Shown here: piece after piece, positions 48,776 to 58,932 of the stretch
Layout: each line of letters begins with the position of its first letter
Numbering within the stretch: position 1 is the first letter of the stretch
Source: Parietichytrium sp. I65-24A
Taxonomy: Eukaryota > Sar > Bigyra > Thraustochytrida > Thraustochytriidae
Assembly (NCBI GenBank): GCA_012862575.1
Contig: BLSF01000021.1
Location: forward strand, 434,001-498,000
Length of the DNA stretch: 64,000 nucleotides
Reading direction: 5' to 3'
Position numbers and translations under genes: made by a program
The notes under the pieces: model-generated
The model's input: only the letters and a program-made list of their open reading frames with translations
Database searches by the model: none
Told to the model about the DNA's origin: nothing

Positions 48776-49182
48776 ATAATTGAAGAACCTGTCTTGTACC
48801 AAAATGCAGCGATTTTTTTTTCTTCACTGCAAACTCGATTTGGGCAAATATAATTGTCTTCAAATCTCTGAGTTTTGATTAGCTGGGATTGTGTGTAAAT
48901 TACAGAATTCAGAAAATGTGTGCTCCCACCTCTTCGGGGTTGAGCTTGACAGTGATTCTTTCCGCAGATCTAGTTGACTGACAGTGAATGCAATGCAATG
49001 CCAATGCATGAAATATGCTCTCTCCATTTCTTCGTCGTTGTCAATCAAATTCGGCTCAACGTTGCTCCTCAGCTCCTAGAGTGCTGCTCCAAGTTTTACA
49101 ATACACAGCTCTTGACTGGCTCCTGTCCCTCAGCAAAGTAGCCGTGCACACCTACAGCGCCGAACAATACAAATCCCTTTGG
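48776..49182. other. Convergent intergenic region
   Basis: 3' flanks of the 910-residue gene and the three-exon gene. No gene is seen. Confidence 0.55.
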
Positions 49183-49986
49183 TCATTCACGCACTACATA
49201 TCTCAGACCACTCAAATCCTTCTTCCGGCTAATCATCAGCAACTTCATCAAAGTGGCAAGGCATTCGTTGGCTTGGAGGACCGAGCAGCTGCAAACTCGT
49301 ACAACATCTGCCAGAGCTGCGCCTTCCTGCACCGCGAGTCATTTTGTGTTAGAACACTTGCGGGACACCACATCTCAAGTGGGGAAACGCTCTGTTTAGG
49401 ACACTTACAGGTTTGGAAGCGACGATCCTCCACACCGACTCGAGCCGTCTGAGCTCTTCTTTGCTACGCGTGTATCGCTTCGGTACATCATGAAGCGCCC
49501 GCTTCATATGAGCATCCCATTTATTCGCCAATCTTTGATTCTGTGAGTCGATTTTTTTCTTGGCTCCATGAGATGCCGTCCCTTGCTTGGAGTTTGCTGT
49601 ATACTTTGGGCCACTTTTAGGAATCTCAGGAACAATATTGGCATGCATTTGAGCAGAATTTTCCTTTTCACTGTTTGCTTCGAGCTCTTTGCGCTGCGCT
49701 AGCACCGGGGCGTCCGTGGTTTCGCCGAGGAGCTGCGTTGCCACGTTGAGTCTGCCTAACGGACCATTGAATTAAACCGTTGTTATATCGTGTCAACCGC
49801 GTTGATGCGTTAGTCTGACGCGACAGAACCCCCATGAAGTAGCGCGAGGTTTCCAACCGTCAACTTACCAAACCCGCCGTTCCAGGCCTCGAGCTGCTGT
49901 GAAGCCTGCGTCACAGCGTTCAAGTTGCTTGCGAAGCAATGCACTTCATAAGCAAGCTCCGCGAGACCCTCCTCTATTCTCTCCAT
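49183..49986 (-). CDS. Small three-exon protein, coiled coil plus winged-helix-like end, function unknown
   Basis: Exons 49986-49869, 49755-49409 and 49326-49183 give 202 residues. Phases fit throughout and each intron has a CTAAC-type branch point. Residues 1-45 form an amphipathic helix (ERIEEGLAELAYEVHCFASN). The middle is polar and Ser/Lys-rich. The C-terminal ~90 residues, including RYTRSKEELRRLESVWRIV and the exon-3 helix VLQANECLATLMKLLMISRKK, look like a winged-helix fold ending in a beta wing (LSGLRYVVRE). The layout recalls small kinetochore or spindle proteins such as DASH or SKA subunits, but the resemblance is weak. An alternative third-exon acceptor 8 nt downstream would end at 49248 with a different tail. 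Confidence 0.5.
49327..49408 (-). other. Spliceosomal intron 2 of the three-exon gene (82 nt)
   Basis: The donor is AAACCT|GTAAGT and the acceptor CGGTGCAG|GAA (phase 0), with TTCTAACAC as branch point. Confidence 0.6.
49756..49868 (-). other. Spliceosomal intron 1 of the three-exon gene (113 nt)
   Basis: The donor is GGGTTTG|GTAAGT and the acceptor CCGTTAG|GCAG (phase 1), with GACTAACG as branch point. A CAG four bases further down gives a frame that soon stops, so TTAG is preferred. Confidence 0.6.
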
Positions 49987-51339
49987 ATTCCAAGACGTTG
50001 GCAATTTTGCCCTCTAATCCAGTTTTCCGCTTCACTTGGCTGACGAGCGCACACGGGGAATTGCTCTCTCCTCTTTCGTTCCTGCGAATCACTGTGCCAC
50101 AGCCCAACTCGAACGCAACCGAAACAACGCAACCTCGTGACACTCGTGACCCAAACTACCCAACTGCGATCAGTTTTTCGTCATTTCATCTATATACATT
50201 TCGTTCCGCAATTCAAATGTTTTTCCACCTCCCTCTTAATGCTATCGAAGATGGTAGTGGGTCTTCAGGTGACCAGCACAAGGCATCATCGAAATGGGTT
50301 CCGAGCACAACCCATATAAGCTACCCTCACCTACCTTCCAATAGGGTGTATTTCCGCTGCACTCCTCCAGACCGTGACTGCTTGATTTTTCCCGCCAATC
50401 GGTGTACTCACAGTCAGTACCAGTGCACATCCGCCATCGAAGCAATGGAAAATTTTTTTCTGAAGTTGAGGCCTCAATCAAATCAGAAGTCAGAAATCGG
50501 TGCGTAGAAAAGCGCCTCCAAAATGTACGACACTCACGACGGCCAGTACTCGAGTACCGGTACTGACAGCGAGTACTCCACCGATGTGTCAGACTCTAGC
50601 TAGTAGAGAGTGTATAGAGTACCACTAGTAGTACTGGACAGTGAGATATCTATTCAATTAGATACAGACTAAAAATCAATAGGATCTGTCTGTTTACTCA
50701 TGCTTCTCACTATTCATATCATAGTGAGTTTTACCATTGCAATAGTATTCCAAAACCCTTCTGAATCGCTGCAGGGAGGAAGGACGAAGAGGGAGGAGAG
50801 GGAGTGAAGTGTGGGGATTTCACTTGGCAAAAGTATAGAAGCATCACTAATGTTCTGGATTCTGAACAGGATAGTGCTGGAACTTTAAATGAACTTTACC
50901 TTCAGTTAGAAGCACACATAAGTTAACTTCCCAGAATGCCAGTTGCCATAGTCTGCCTAGTCTGCCACGTTCTGAGTTCTGACTTCTGAACCCCGTGGTC
51001 AAATAACTTACTTTCCTAACCTATGTTCAGAGTTCAGTAAAGCGGCTAAGGTAAACACGCTGGACGAGGACAAGTGAGCGAGCACCAGAGTGTCAGACAG
51101 GAGCGAGGAGCCTTTCTAAACTTGGAAAGCAAGAGCCAAAGAAGCAGCGCCAAACATCCGCTCCAGTGGAAGCCGAATCGCGGATCTTTGCAAGTCCAAG
51201 GCACGAGAAAGCGGAAAAATCCCGGACCCAAGCGCGCGCGTCAAGTGCAGCTGCTGACGGCTCGGAACAAACCAACAACCAGTACTCATTACCTGACCCA
51301 AACGTCGTGTGTACTGCAAGAGCTCACCCGCCACGCAAA
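49987..51339. other. Long divergent intergenic region with several GTACT elements
   Basis: No gene is seen in 1.35 kb. It holds GTACTCACAGTCAGTACC at 50404-50421, GTACTCGAGTAC at 50546-50557, and GTACTGACAGCGAGTACT at 50560-50577, the densest cluster of these elements in the window. Confidence 0.6.
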
Positions 51340-52005
51340 ATGCATCGCTTCGTAGGCAAGAAGAAGGAGAAAGCTCCCCCAACGTCGTTGGAAGACACGA
51401 GCAAAAGGATCGAGGGGAGAGGGGACTCCATTGACACCAAGATCAAGAAGCTGGACCAAGACCTCGTCGCTATTAAAAAGCAGCTCAAGACCGCAAAGGG
51501 CCCAGCAGCGACAAATCTAAAGAAGAGAGCGATGGACATCTTGAAACGCAAAAAAATGTACGAGAAGCAGCGTGACCAGCTCTCGTCGCAGCAGTTCAAC
51601 ATCGACCAACAAGCTTTCATGGTAGAGTCCATGAAGGATACTGTGGATACTGTGGAGACAATGAAGCACTCTGCGAAGGCAATCAAGAAACAAATGAAGC
51701 AGATTAACATCGACAAAATCGAAGACTTGCAGGACGATCTCGCGGATCTTATGTACGACCATGAGGAAGTCCAAGAAGTCATGGGGCGCGCTCTGGGAAT
51801 GGACTATGATGACATTGATGAGTCTGAGCTCGACGGAGAACTCGCTGCGCTCGACGAGCTCGATCTGGATGATCTTGGCGTAGAAGAGGATGAAGCGGAA
51901 TATCTCAAGCCAAGCAGACTGCCGTCCGCGCCAACTACCGAGGTCTCACGGAACTCGGAGAAGGATAAATACGGCCTCCCAGCTGTACCTATCCCAGAGT
52001 CTTGA
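51340..52005 (+). CDS. CHMP5: ESCRT-III subunit CHMP5/VPS60
   Basis: A 221-residue protein from ATG 51340 (MHRFVGKKKEKAPP). It is an ESCRT-III-associated Snf7-domain protein that binds LIP5/VTA1 and tunes VPS4 during multivesicular body formation and membrane scission. CHMP5-specific blocks are present: KAPPTSLEDTSKRIEGRGDS, LKRKKMYEKQRDQL, SLKDT-like ESMKDTVDTVETMKH, and INIDKIEDLQDDLADLMYD. The acidic C-terminal half (DDIDESELDGELAALDELD) is the regulatory region. The end, KYGLPAVPIPES, matches the conserved tail. Length and charge pattern are normal. It converges with RPAP3 123 bp away. Confidence 0.95.
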   Translation: MHRFVGKKKEKAPPTSLEDTSKRIEGRGDSIDTKIKKLDQDLVAIKKQLKTAKGPAATNLKKRAMDILKRKKMYEKQRDQLSSQQFNIDQQAFMVESMKDTVDTVETMKHSAKAIKKQMKQINIDKIEDLQDDLADLMYDHEEVQEVMGRALGMDYDDIDESELDGELAALDELDLDDLGVEEDEAEYLKPSRLPSAPTTEVSRNSEKDKYGLPAVPIPES

Positions 52006-52128
52006 GCAATTTTTTTTTCCGGGCCGAAAACAGCCTTTTACCGAAAAATCCTGTACCCGATGCATCACTAACCTATGTTTAATTCCTTCTTCTTAATTAT
52101 AGCATTGCGTGGGCCGGTTTGTAGGTGT

Positions 52129-53771
52129 TCATGCAAAGACAGACGCAAATTTTTCCAATTGCTTGTCTTGAGATTCACCCGCAAGCTTGTCCACAAAGCT
52201 CCTCACTTTCATTTTGTCGGATTTACTCAAGAACATAACCACCATGTCCATTCCTTTCAGCTGCGATAGAGCGACGGTGAAAGGCACAAGGTCTTCCATG
52301 CTAGCTTCCCCGTTCTTTTTTCCAAATGCAAGCACATCAATGATATCTAAAAGCATGTCTGCTTCTGGGGTCTCCCGAGAAAAGATCTTTCGCGCGCCAT
52401 CTGCGCCCATTCCTCTCAAGAGAAGCATCAAGCGCAGAGAAGTGTCGTGTTGCAGCTCTTTCCACACCTTCGTAAATTCTGAAAACGATTTGGGCATTCT
52501 TTTGGCCAATTTGTCCTTGCTTTTCGCGATCGCGCCACTTGATAAAGGTACAGCCCCGTTGCCCTGAATACGCGACTGAGGTTCTAAAGAAGAAGAGGTT
52601 GAAGGAGCGGCTGTGGGCACGCTAGGAGTCTCCGCTCGATTCGTGCTCTCCACATTGATATTCACATCAGTCGCTTCCTTCGCCTCCTTCTCCTCCTCTA
52701 TTGAACGAGGGTATGCTGGCGCCGTTTCGAGTGGCTCTGCCGAATGAGTGTCTTTCAATACCGTGGCGATTGCAATCTTGACATTCCGTTTAGGAGCCTT
52801 TCTGATTGAGCTTTTAATAAGCTCTCGTGTTCTCGCACATTGAGCAATGGCCTGCTTGTTTCCTGGCTCGAGTTCCTTGACTTTTGCGAAGTCGCAAAAT
52901 GCCGCTTTGTGCCGGCCAAGGCTATTGCGTGCCGTCCCGCGTCTCATCAGCGATTTGACATGATTCGCGTCCAGGTCAAGAGCAGCGCAGCAGTCAAGCT
53001 CAGCGTTGACAAAATCATTAATTTTCAGGTAAGCCATTGCGCGGTTAGAAAAGGCGACTACACTGCTCGGATTGAAACCTACGGCTCTTGAGTAATACTT
53101 GATTGCCTGCTCCATATTTCCTTTCTTGAAGTAGTCGTTGCCACGCTCCCTCTCCATCACATCTCTGGGGGTTGCAAGCTGAGGGTCGCCATCTGGGTAT
53201 GCTACATTCGTAGATCCAGAGCGCACGGCGGGGATGAAGTCATCAACTATTGACGCCGGGGTCATCACCTTGTTTGCTTGTTTTCCTTTGACTTCATGAC
53301 CAAGCGATGGAATGTGCTTCGAGCTGCTCACACTTGGTGTTTCGGAGTCCGCGTCGCGCAGTGCCTCTTCAACGTCAAATTTCTCCCATTTTTTATACCC
53401 CTTGTCGTAGGTGTGATCTGCAGCGGTGCCGCTCGAGCTCCGCTTAGTTTCGGCCTCGATTTGCTTCGACGAAGGGGTTGAGACGGCCGACGAAGATCGA
53501 ATTGGAACTGAGGATTCACGAACTTCTCTCACGCCAACTTTCCCCTTTCCCACCTTGTCTCGGAGTGAAGCATCTTTCGCCTTGATGCTATTCTCCCAAT
53601 TCAAGAGTTCGCTGCTGTACTTCTAAACTTCAATGGGGGCCAGGAACGGCCGAACGGTCAGTACAATCGACTCTTCCCGAGCGACGCTTGCAACGTCTGG
53701 CGCACTCCACTTACCTGCAACACCTGTGCATTCTCGCGAATCTGTGCCTGGACACGGAAAGCCTCGTTCAT
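52129..53771 (-). CDS. RPAP3: RNA polymerase II-associated protein 3 (R2TP co-chaperone)
   Basis: Two exons (53771-53715 and 53622-52129) give 516 residues. The R2TP complex couples HSP90 to assembly of RNA polymerases, snoRNPs and PIKK kinases. The spliced start reads QIRENAQVLQ then KYSSELLNWENSIKAKD, matching the RPAP3 N-terminus and supporting the intron. YKKWEKFDVEEALRDAD is the RPAP3/SPAG1 pre-TPR motif. One TPR block of three repeats spans about 165-280 (RERGNDYFKKGNMEQAIKYY onward). Animal RPAP3 has two TPR blocks. The C-terminal RPAP3_C domain (from PKSFSEFTKVWKELQHD to the end) binds RUVBL1/2. Confidence 0.92.
53623..53714 (-). other. Spliceosomal intron of RPAP3 (92 nt)
   Basis: The donor is TTGCAG|GTAAGT and the acceptor GAAGTTTAG|AAG (phase 0), with TACTGAC as a strong branch point. 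The upstream exon is 19 codons. Confidence 0.9.
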
Positions 53772-54772
53772 ATTCTGGAAACGACTGTTTACCACAGATG
53801 ATGCAAGAGACCCCCTCGTCCCTTGAGCGTCTGACGACCAAACTGAGTGCTCTGATAACGTTCTTGCTTCTGCGTAAACTGGTGCCGTCCTCGGCAACGG
53901 GTGACTGTGGTGACTACGTTTTTTCTCTCAGGCTTGTTTATGTGAATTCTGGGTGAACTCGCTACTAGCTAAGTGTAATGTAAATGCGCATTAGGCATCG
54001 CCAATGGTATGAGTAGAAGTCATTATAAACAGATAATATATCGTCCCATCATCGAGGAAATACAACTGATTACCGGTACCACCTTAAAATTGACCAGTTT
54101 TAGGGACCACTATCTACCGCATTCACTGTCAGGATCTGCCAGGTGCAAAAAGGTTGGGGCGTTGGAGTACTACACGCACCCAGCCGGCCAGGGAGGAGGT
54201 TTCTGTCACGGCCAATGAGCTCCGCCGCCGTTATACGATGTGCAACCGTCTTAACCTCCGTTCAGACATTTCTTTTTCAAATTATGGATGTCGCCAATAA
54301 TCGCAATTTTATAGGTTCGCCAATAAATGATTTTTCTGAACTTTAATAAGAAGAATGTGGCGGAACAATCGTATCCTGGAAGGTGGATCTGGTGGATCCC
54401 CATGTGAATCCCAAAGATCGAAGGTTGAGAAGCGAAACCCCTGCTCCCCCGCGGCCCATCCCAAACTGATTCAACTGATTCAGCCGCCAAGTGAGCTTGA
54501 ACTTCGTTGAACGGAGGGGATCCAACGCATTCTTTGTCTCGTCTTTGCCCGAGAAGCGTGTGGTAATGACTTCCCAAATTCCTTAAATCCCTTGCCCCTA
54601 TTCTATCGTTTTGCTGTTGGGGCATGTTGGGGCTATCTTACACGCACTCTTGTGCTCAAACAAGGCGCAACGCGTATGTGTCGCAAATTAATCGCACTCG
54701 ACACGAGACGAGGAAACAGCGAGCTCACCTTGGTTTGCTTCTCAACGCGGAATTCCTTCTGTCTCTAGCGAG
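53772..54772. other. Divergent intergenic region
   Basis: No gene is seen in 1 kb between the RPAP3 and ornithine cyclodeaminase starts. A GATTACCGGTACCACC motif lies near 54069. No tRNA-like fold was found. Confidence 0.55.
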
Positions 54773-56121
54773 ATGCTTGTGCTATCTGAGAGTGACGTTC
54801 GCGCTTGTGCCACTGTTTGGGAGGTGATTGAAGAAAATGAGAAAGCTTTCATAGATCTCGAGCGTGGGGAGGCAAACGTCCCGCAGCGCATAGTGATGGA
54901 GTTAAACGGCGTTGAAGGCAAGTCTCTGGTGAAACCTTGCGAGTGAGTGCATCTTGACTTCCGGGTGTGTTCACTTTGGGCTTGTGTTCTTCAGAGCCTA
55001 ATGCGAAGGTGGCTGGCTCTGTCTTGGCGTTGTTGTTGCGCCGAAAAGTCTGAGCTTTTGAAAACTAACTGACAGTAAATTTCTTTTTGCTTAACCCACT
55101 CCGGCAAATCTTGATCGGCTTGTGATCGGTTGACCCATGTGCAACGAACGACATATGCGTTCGGCAACAATGATCGGAAATACGAATTCCTGTGGCGAAT
55201 ATTTTGCTGAAAAGTATCGAGAGGTCGGATGCCTTTGGGCTAAAAATCATTCATGTCCGCCCTGCAAACGCCAAAGCCGGCCTAGGAACCACACCGGCGA
55301 CAATCATGCTGTTTGACCGTGAAACGGGGGCTCCAAAATGCCTCATGAACGGGACGTATCTGACCGCTCTGCGCACAGCGGCGGGCTCAGCTGTAGCAAC
55401 AAAATACTTGAGTGCGTTAACGAGCGAAGAGCTGCTGGTCTTCGGAGCAGGCTTGCAAGCGGAGGCCCATATCAAAACAATATGTTGCGTTCGTGATATT
55501 AAACGTATTACAATTGTCAATCGAGACTTGGGCAAGGCAGACTCTCTCGGTGAAAGGGTGACTTCAGAATTGAGATCCATGCCGAGAAACAAATCTGGAC
55601 AGGTCTACGAGAAGATTCCAGAAATCAAAACACTAGCGGCAAGCGACAGCGAGAGTGTGGGGGAGGCTATCAAGAGGGCTCATATAATCTGTACAACCAC
55701 TGGCAGCTCCACGTCGCTCTTTCCCGCGCATCTTGTAGCGCCAGGTACACATATCAATGCGGTAGGCTCCTACCAACCTGAAACGACTGAGCTTGATGCT
55801 CAACTCTTTAAGTCAGTCTCGAATCTTGTCGTAGACACTGAGGATGCTTGGAGCGCAGGGGACCTGATCTTCCCCCTCCAGCAGAATCTCATCGCCAAAA
55901 GTGACAGCAAAAGACTGGCGGAAATATGTAGCGAAGGAAACGGTGGAGACGGCGAAGATGATGGGCGAGCCTCCAAAAAGCACAAGACTGACGATTCCTC
56001 TAGACATTTGTCGATTTTCAAGTCTGTCGGCACCGCAGTGCAAGACATTGCAACGGCAAGTCTGGTACTTCGCAAATGCCAACAACTGGGAGACGTTGGT
56101 AAGCAGGTCCAGATCGACTGA
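54773..56121 (+). CDS. Ornithine cyclodeaminase / mu-crystallin family protein
   Basis: Two exons (54773-54942 and 55215-56121) give 358 residues. Family members deaminate ornithine to proline or reduce cyclic ketimines with NAD(P)H. Exon 1 encodes the substrate-binding start (MLVLSESDVRACATVWEVIE, PQRIVMELNG, KSLVKPC). Exon 2 carries DAFGLKIIHVRPANAKAGLG, DRETGAPKCLMNGTYLTALRTAAGSAVA, the Rossmann VFGAGLQAEAHIK, TTGSSTSLFPA and GSYQPETTELD, and ends with IFKSVGTAVQDIATA. A hydrophilic insert with KKHK interrupts the C-terminal region. The exact reaction (cyclodeaminase, ketimine reductase or alanine dehydrogenase-like) cannot be read from sequence. The second exon is also open upstream of its 5' splice site, but without an ATG. 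Confidence 0.88.
54943..55214 (+). other. Spliceosomal intron of the cyclodeaminase gene (272 nt)
   Basis: The donor is TTGCGA|GTGAGT and the acceptor CTGAAAAG|TATC (phase 2), which joins KPC to DIERSDAFGLK in frame. It is about three times longer than the other introns here. The acceptor lacks a strong pyrimidine tract, so the exact 3' site is less certain than the intron itself. Confidence 0.7.
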
Positions 56122-56326
56122 AGAGCAAGACATTCGTAAGAAAAATCACCGGGCACGCAACGACCACCACGACAACTTATTTCTCAGAATACCTAAGAAG
56201 GCCGCCAGAGGTCCTGCAAAGGAATACAATCTCTCTCTCTCTTCCGCTTCTATGACTTGGCGTCTTTGCGCGCTGCTGGGCGCAGATGCCGTTCAAACAG
56301 TGCACGATTTTACCTTTTTCGCCGAA

Positions 56327-57796
56327 TTACTGGAACAGCGATGAGAAAAGCTGATCAGTGTCGACCGGGGCCTCGATCATTGGCTTTGGGGCAATGAAGT
56401 TGACGAGTTTATCGTGCACAACATATCGAATTTTTCGACCCTTGCTGGCACGAGTGTCGACGACCCTCTTTCCGGACTTGCTCCGCTCGGCCTTTTGTTT
56501 CAATTTCGCGTCAACTTCTTCGTCCCCGGTTGCTTTCATCTCTACAGACGTATTCGCATTGGCCGAGTTCACAAAGTTGATAAGAAGCTGCTGGTAGAAC
56601 GAAGTGTCGTTGTATATGTCCGCGTCGAAAACTGACTCTTTAGAGGCTGAAACTGCTGCCCCGGATCGGGCCTCATCTTCCCGTTTCTGGTTATCTTCCT
56701 CGTCGTCTTCTTCCCCAAAAACCTTGGCAGACTTTGCCCTCATCTGAGACCTATGTACAACCTTATCACCAGCTTGAATAACCTCCTCCACTTGTTCCGT
56801 GATTGGTTTGTTTATTGCCTTCAAGCCCTTAGACTTTGCGTTTCCATAGGCTATGAGTTGTTTGTGCCATCGGTCGAAAACCCGGCCGCAGTACTCGAAC
56901 GCGGCTTGGTTTTGACCGTCTACAGTCTTCCACAAAGCGTCTAGCTGAGATGAACCAGTTGATAACTTGCGACGCTTCTCGGTCAGCTTTTCGAAACCAG
57001 CTTGATCTGTAGTCCGCTTGAGCAATCTGCCTTCACGCATTGTGCAGAGGTCGTCAAGAACTTGTGCTACACCAGAGGAGCAAGCTTCGGTGGCTTCCGC
57101 AATGGCCTGAGGCCCGTGGTTCACAAATGCGTCGTATGTCTTCCCGCGAGGAAGCCGCTCGGCCGCAACGAGCAATCTCTGCATGCGGATCCGAAATCCA
57201 ACCAGCTCGCTCCAGCCTGCGATCTGTGCCTTCACGCTCTTTGGATCAACCTTACCTCTAGCTGGCTTGGCCTTGCGAACAACCAGAGGTGTCCTACCAG
57301 CATCTTCCTCCAAGCCGTCATCCTCGGATTCGCTTCCGGCCTCCTCTTCCAGCTGATCGGTTCCTCGATTGGCGGATTCCGTCTCACTATGACTCTCTCC
57401 TCCGCTGCGGCCGCTGGCAGATGCGCTCTCCCCGGCCTCCGCCTCCTCGTCTAGAACCTCGTCATCATCGTCATCGTCATCGTCATCGTCAACGTCATCA
57501 TCATCGTCATCGCCATGGTCGTCGACGTCGTCGTCGTCGGAGCCTGATCCCGAGCCCTCCTCCAGCAGCTCCGCGCGGGAGACCTTCTTGCCTGCATAGC
57601 GTGGGTCGTCAATTTGGGTTCCCCGAAGCCTCTGGCCCTCTGGCGCAAACTTGGTGGCCTTGTGTTGCTGAAGAGCGTCGTCATCCACGGCGGCCTTCTT
57701 CCTCCTTGGCGCGTGGTCCACTACATCCGCCAGCTCAGGGTCCACTGACTCTGGCGCTGGACGGTTCAGCCGCCTGAGCTCTGCGGCTAGCGACAT
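56327..57796 (-). CDS. AATF: AATF/BFR2 ribosome biogenesis protein
   Basis: A 489-residue protein from ATG 57796 (MSLAAELRRLNRP). AATF (yeast Bfr2) works in the small-subunit processome in the nucleolus. DDPRYAGKKVSRAELLEE is the conserved N-terminal motif. A long Asp/Glu-rich acidic tract follows (about 85-165). The AATF/Che-1 domain lies at about 180-330 (SWSEL-like AGWSELVGFRIRMQRLL). The C-terminal Traub domain reads FYQQLLINFVNSAN and then VDTRASKGRKIRYVVHDKLVNF. The gene upstream leader has a long CT-type simple repeat on the plus strand. All family parts are present. Confidence 0.94.
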   Translation of the reverse strand: MSLAAELRRLNRPAPESVDPELADVVDHAPRRKKAAVDDDALQQHKATKFAPEGQRLRGTQIDDPRYAGKKVSRAELLEEGSGSGSDDDDVDDHGDDDDDDVDDDDDDDDDDEVLDEEAEAGESASASGRSGGESHSETESANRGTDQLEEEAGSESEDDGLEEDAGRTPLVVRKAKPARGKVDPKSVKAQIAGWSELVGFRIRMQRLLVAAERLPRGKTYDAFVNHGPQAIAEATEACSSGVAQVLDDLCTMREGRLLKRTTDQAGFEKLTEKRRKLSTGSSQLDALWKTVDGQNQAAFEYCGRVFDRWHKQLIAYGNAKSKGLKAINKPITEQVEEVIQAGDKVVHRSQMRAKSAKVFGEEDDEEDNQKREDEARSGAAVSASKESVFDADIYNDTSFYQQLLINFVNSANANTSVEMKATGDEEVDAKLKQKAERSKSGKRVVDTRASKGRKIRYVVHDKLVNFIAPKPMIEAPVDTDQLFSSLFQ

Positions 57797-58932
57797 TGTC
57801 TTCCTCTCTTCTCTCCTCTCTCTTCTCTCTTCTCCGCCTCTATGTACGTGAGCCCGTCTATCTATCCACGTGCCCGCCCTTCTTCCTCTCTCTCTCTCTC
57901 TCTCTCTGTCTGTCTGTCTGTCTGCCTGCCTGCCTGCCTGTCTCTGTCTCTCGCTCTCTTCTCCCACCTTGCTATGAAAGTCTCCGCGCACTCAGTCAGT
58001 CCCTCGAGTCCCTCGAGTCCCTCGCCACCATTGAGTTGCCTCCATTTGCCTCCTCACATTGCCTCACATTCCAACTAAATGCGTTCCGGGACTTCTAGCA
58101 TAGAGGATCCTACTACCCACTGCCACTCGCTGATTCACTGACTTCACTACGTCAACGTTAGCGCACTTTACAATCTCACAAGCGTCTCTTTGAGGCCTCC
58201 GTGACGCCCACCTTCAAGTAACGGTCATAGGTAGCACAGTCACTGTAGCCACTGTCCGAAACCTTTTCAAACACACATCAGAGTCATCATAGTTCGCTCA
58301 CTCACACAATTTACACAACTCACACGTCAAGTCGCGTCCGACTGTCCCGACACACAGTACAGGACCGGCTGTGAGTACTGACGCTGTCGGAATATCTAGT
58401 CCTGAGCAGTTCTAGTATCAAAGTGCCGTTCATCGTCTGTTGTTGGAGCACGAAGACACAGTTAGCAATGCAGAAATCCTGGGTCTTGCTTTCGCAACAG
58501 ATAGTTGGACGATAATTTTTCACCGGGGTTGACCATGGCTGCACAAGTGACCATGAGTAGAGTGGAGTGAGAAGAGTGAGAGACATACTGACACCCCGAC
58601 CTACTCCAAAGCATAGACCTACCTGAATTCTGGAGCTAACTAATTAGACCGAAGGGGGGGGGAAAGCGCGGGAGAGCAAGAAGCAGCGAGCAGCGAGCAA
58701 TAGAAAATAGGAAATAGAAATAGAAAATAGGAAGCAAGTATTGGCTGGAGAGAGAGAGAAAGAGGGGCGAGGGAACTGGTACGTGCAATAAGTGCCCAAG
58801 CGCACAGAGCAAGCTCGAGGGAGCTCCTACACGGTGGTGCTGTCGGCTGCGAGAGGGGTGTTGTCACTGAACGAGCAGAACTTTGGCAGGCACACGTGTT
58901 CATGACACCACGCTAGTCATTGATTGGCAGAG
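57797..58932. other. Divergent intergenic region with simple repeats
   Basis: No gene is seen. CT, CTGT and CTGC microsatellites lie next to the AATF start (57875-57955), and a GA tract lies near 58749-58766 upstream of the coiled-coil gene. GTGAGTACTGACGCTGTC at 58370-58387 is a partial match to the recurring GTACT element. Confidence 0.55.
57875..57955. repeat. CT, CTGT and CTGC microsatellite block
   Basis: A CT dinucleotide run passes into CTGT then CTGC tetranucleotide units, followed by CTGTCTCT. It ends about 80 bp upstream of the AATF start codon and so lies in the promoter or 5' leader. Confidence 0.85.

Noticed and set aside
49248-49433. Alternative third exon ending at 49248
   Set aside because: Requires a weaker acceptor (GGAAG) than the CAG at 49327; kept only as an alternative in the gene entry.
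55192-55214. Cyclodeaminase beginning in the second exon at a GTG near 55192
   Set aside because: Would lose the conserved N-terminal substrate domain, which is present in frame in exon 1 with matching splice phase.
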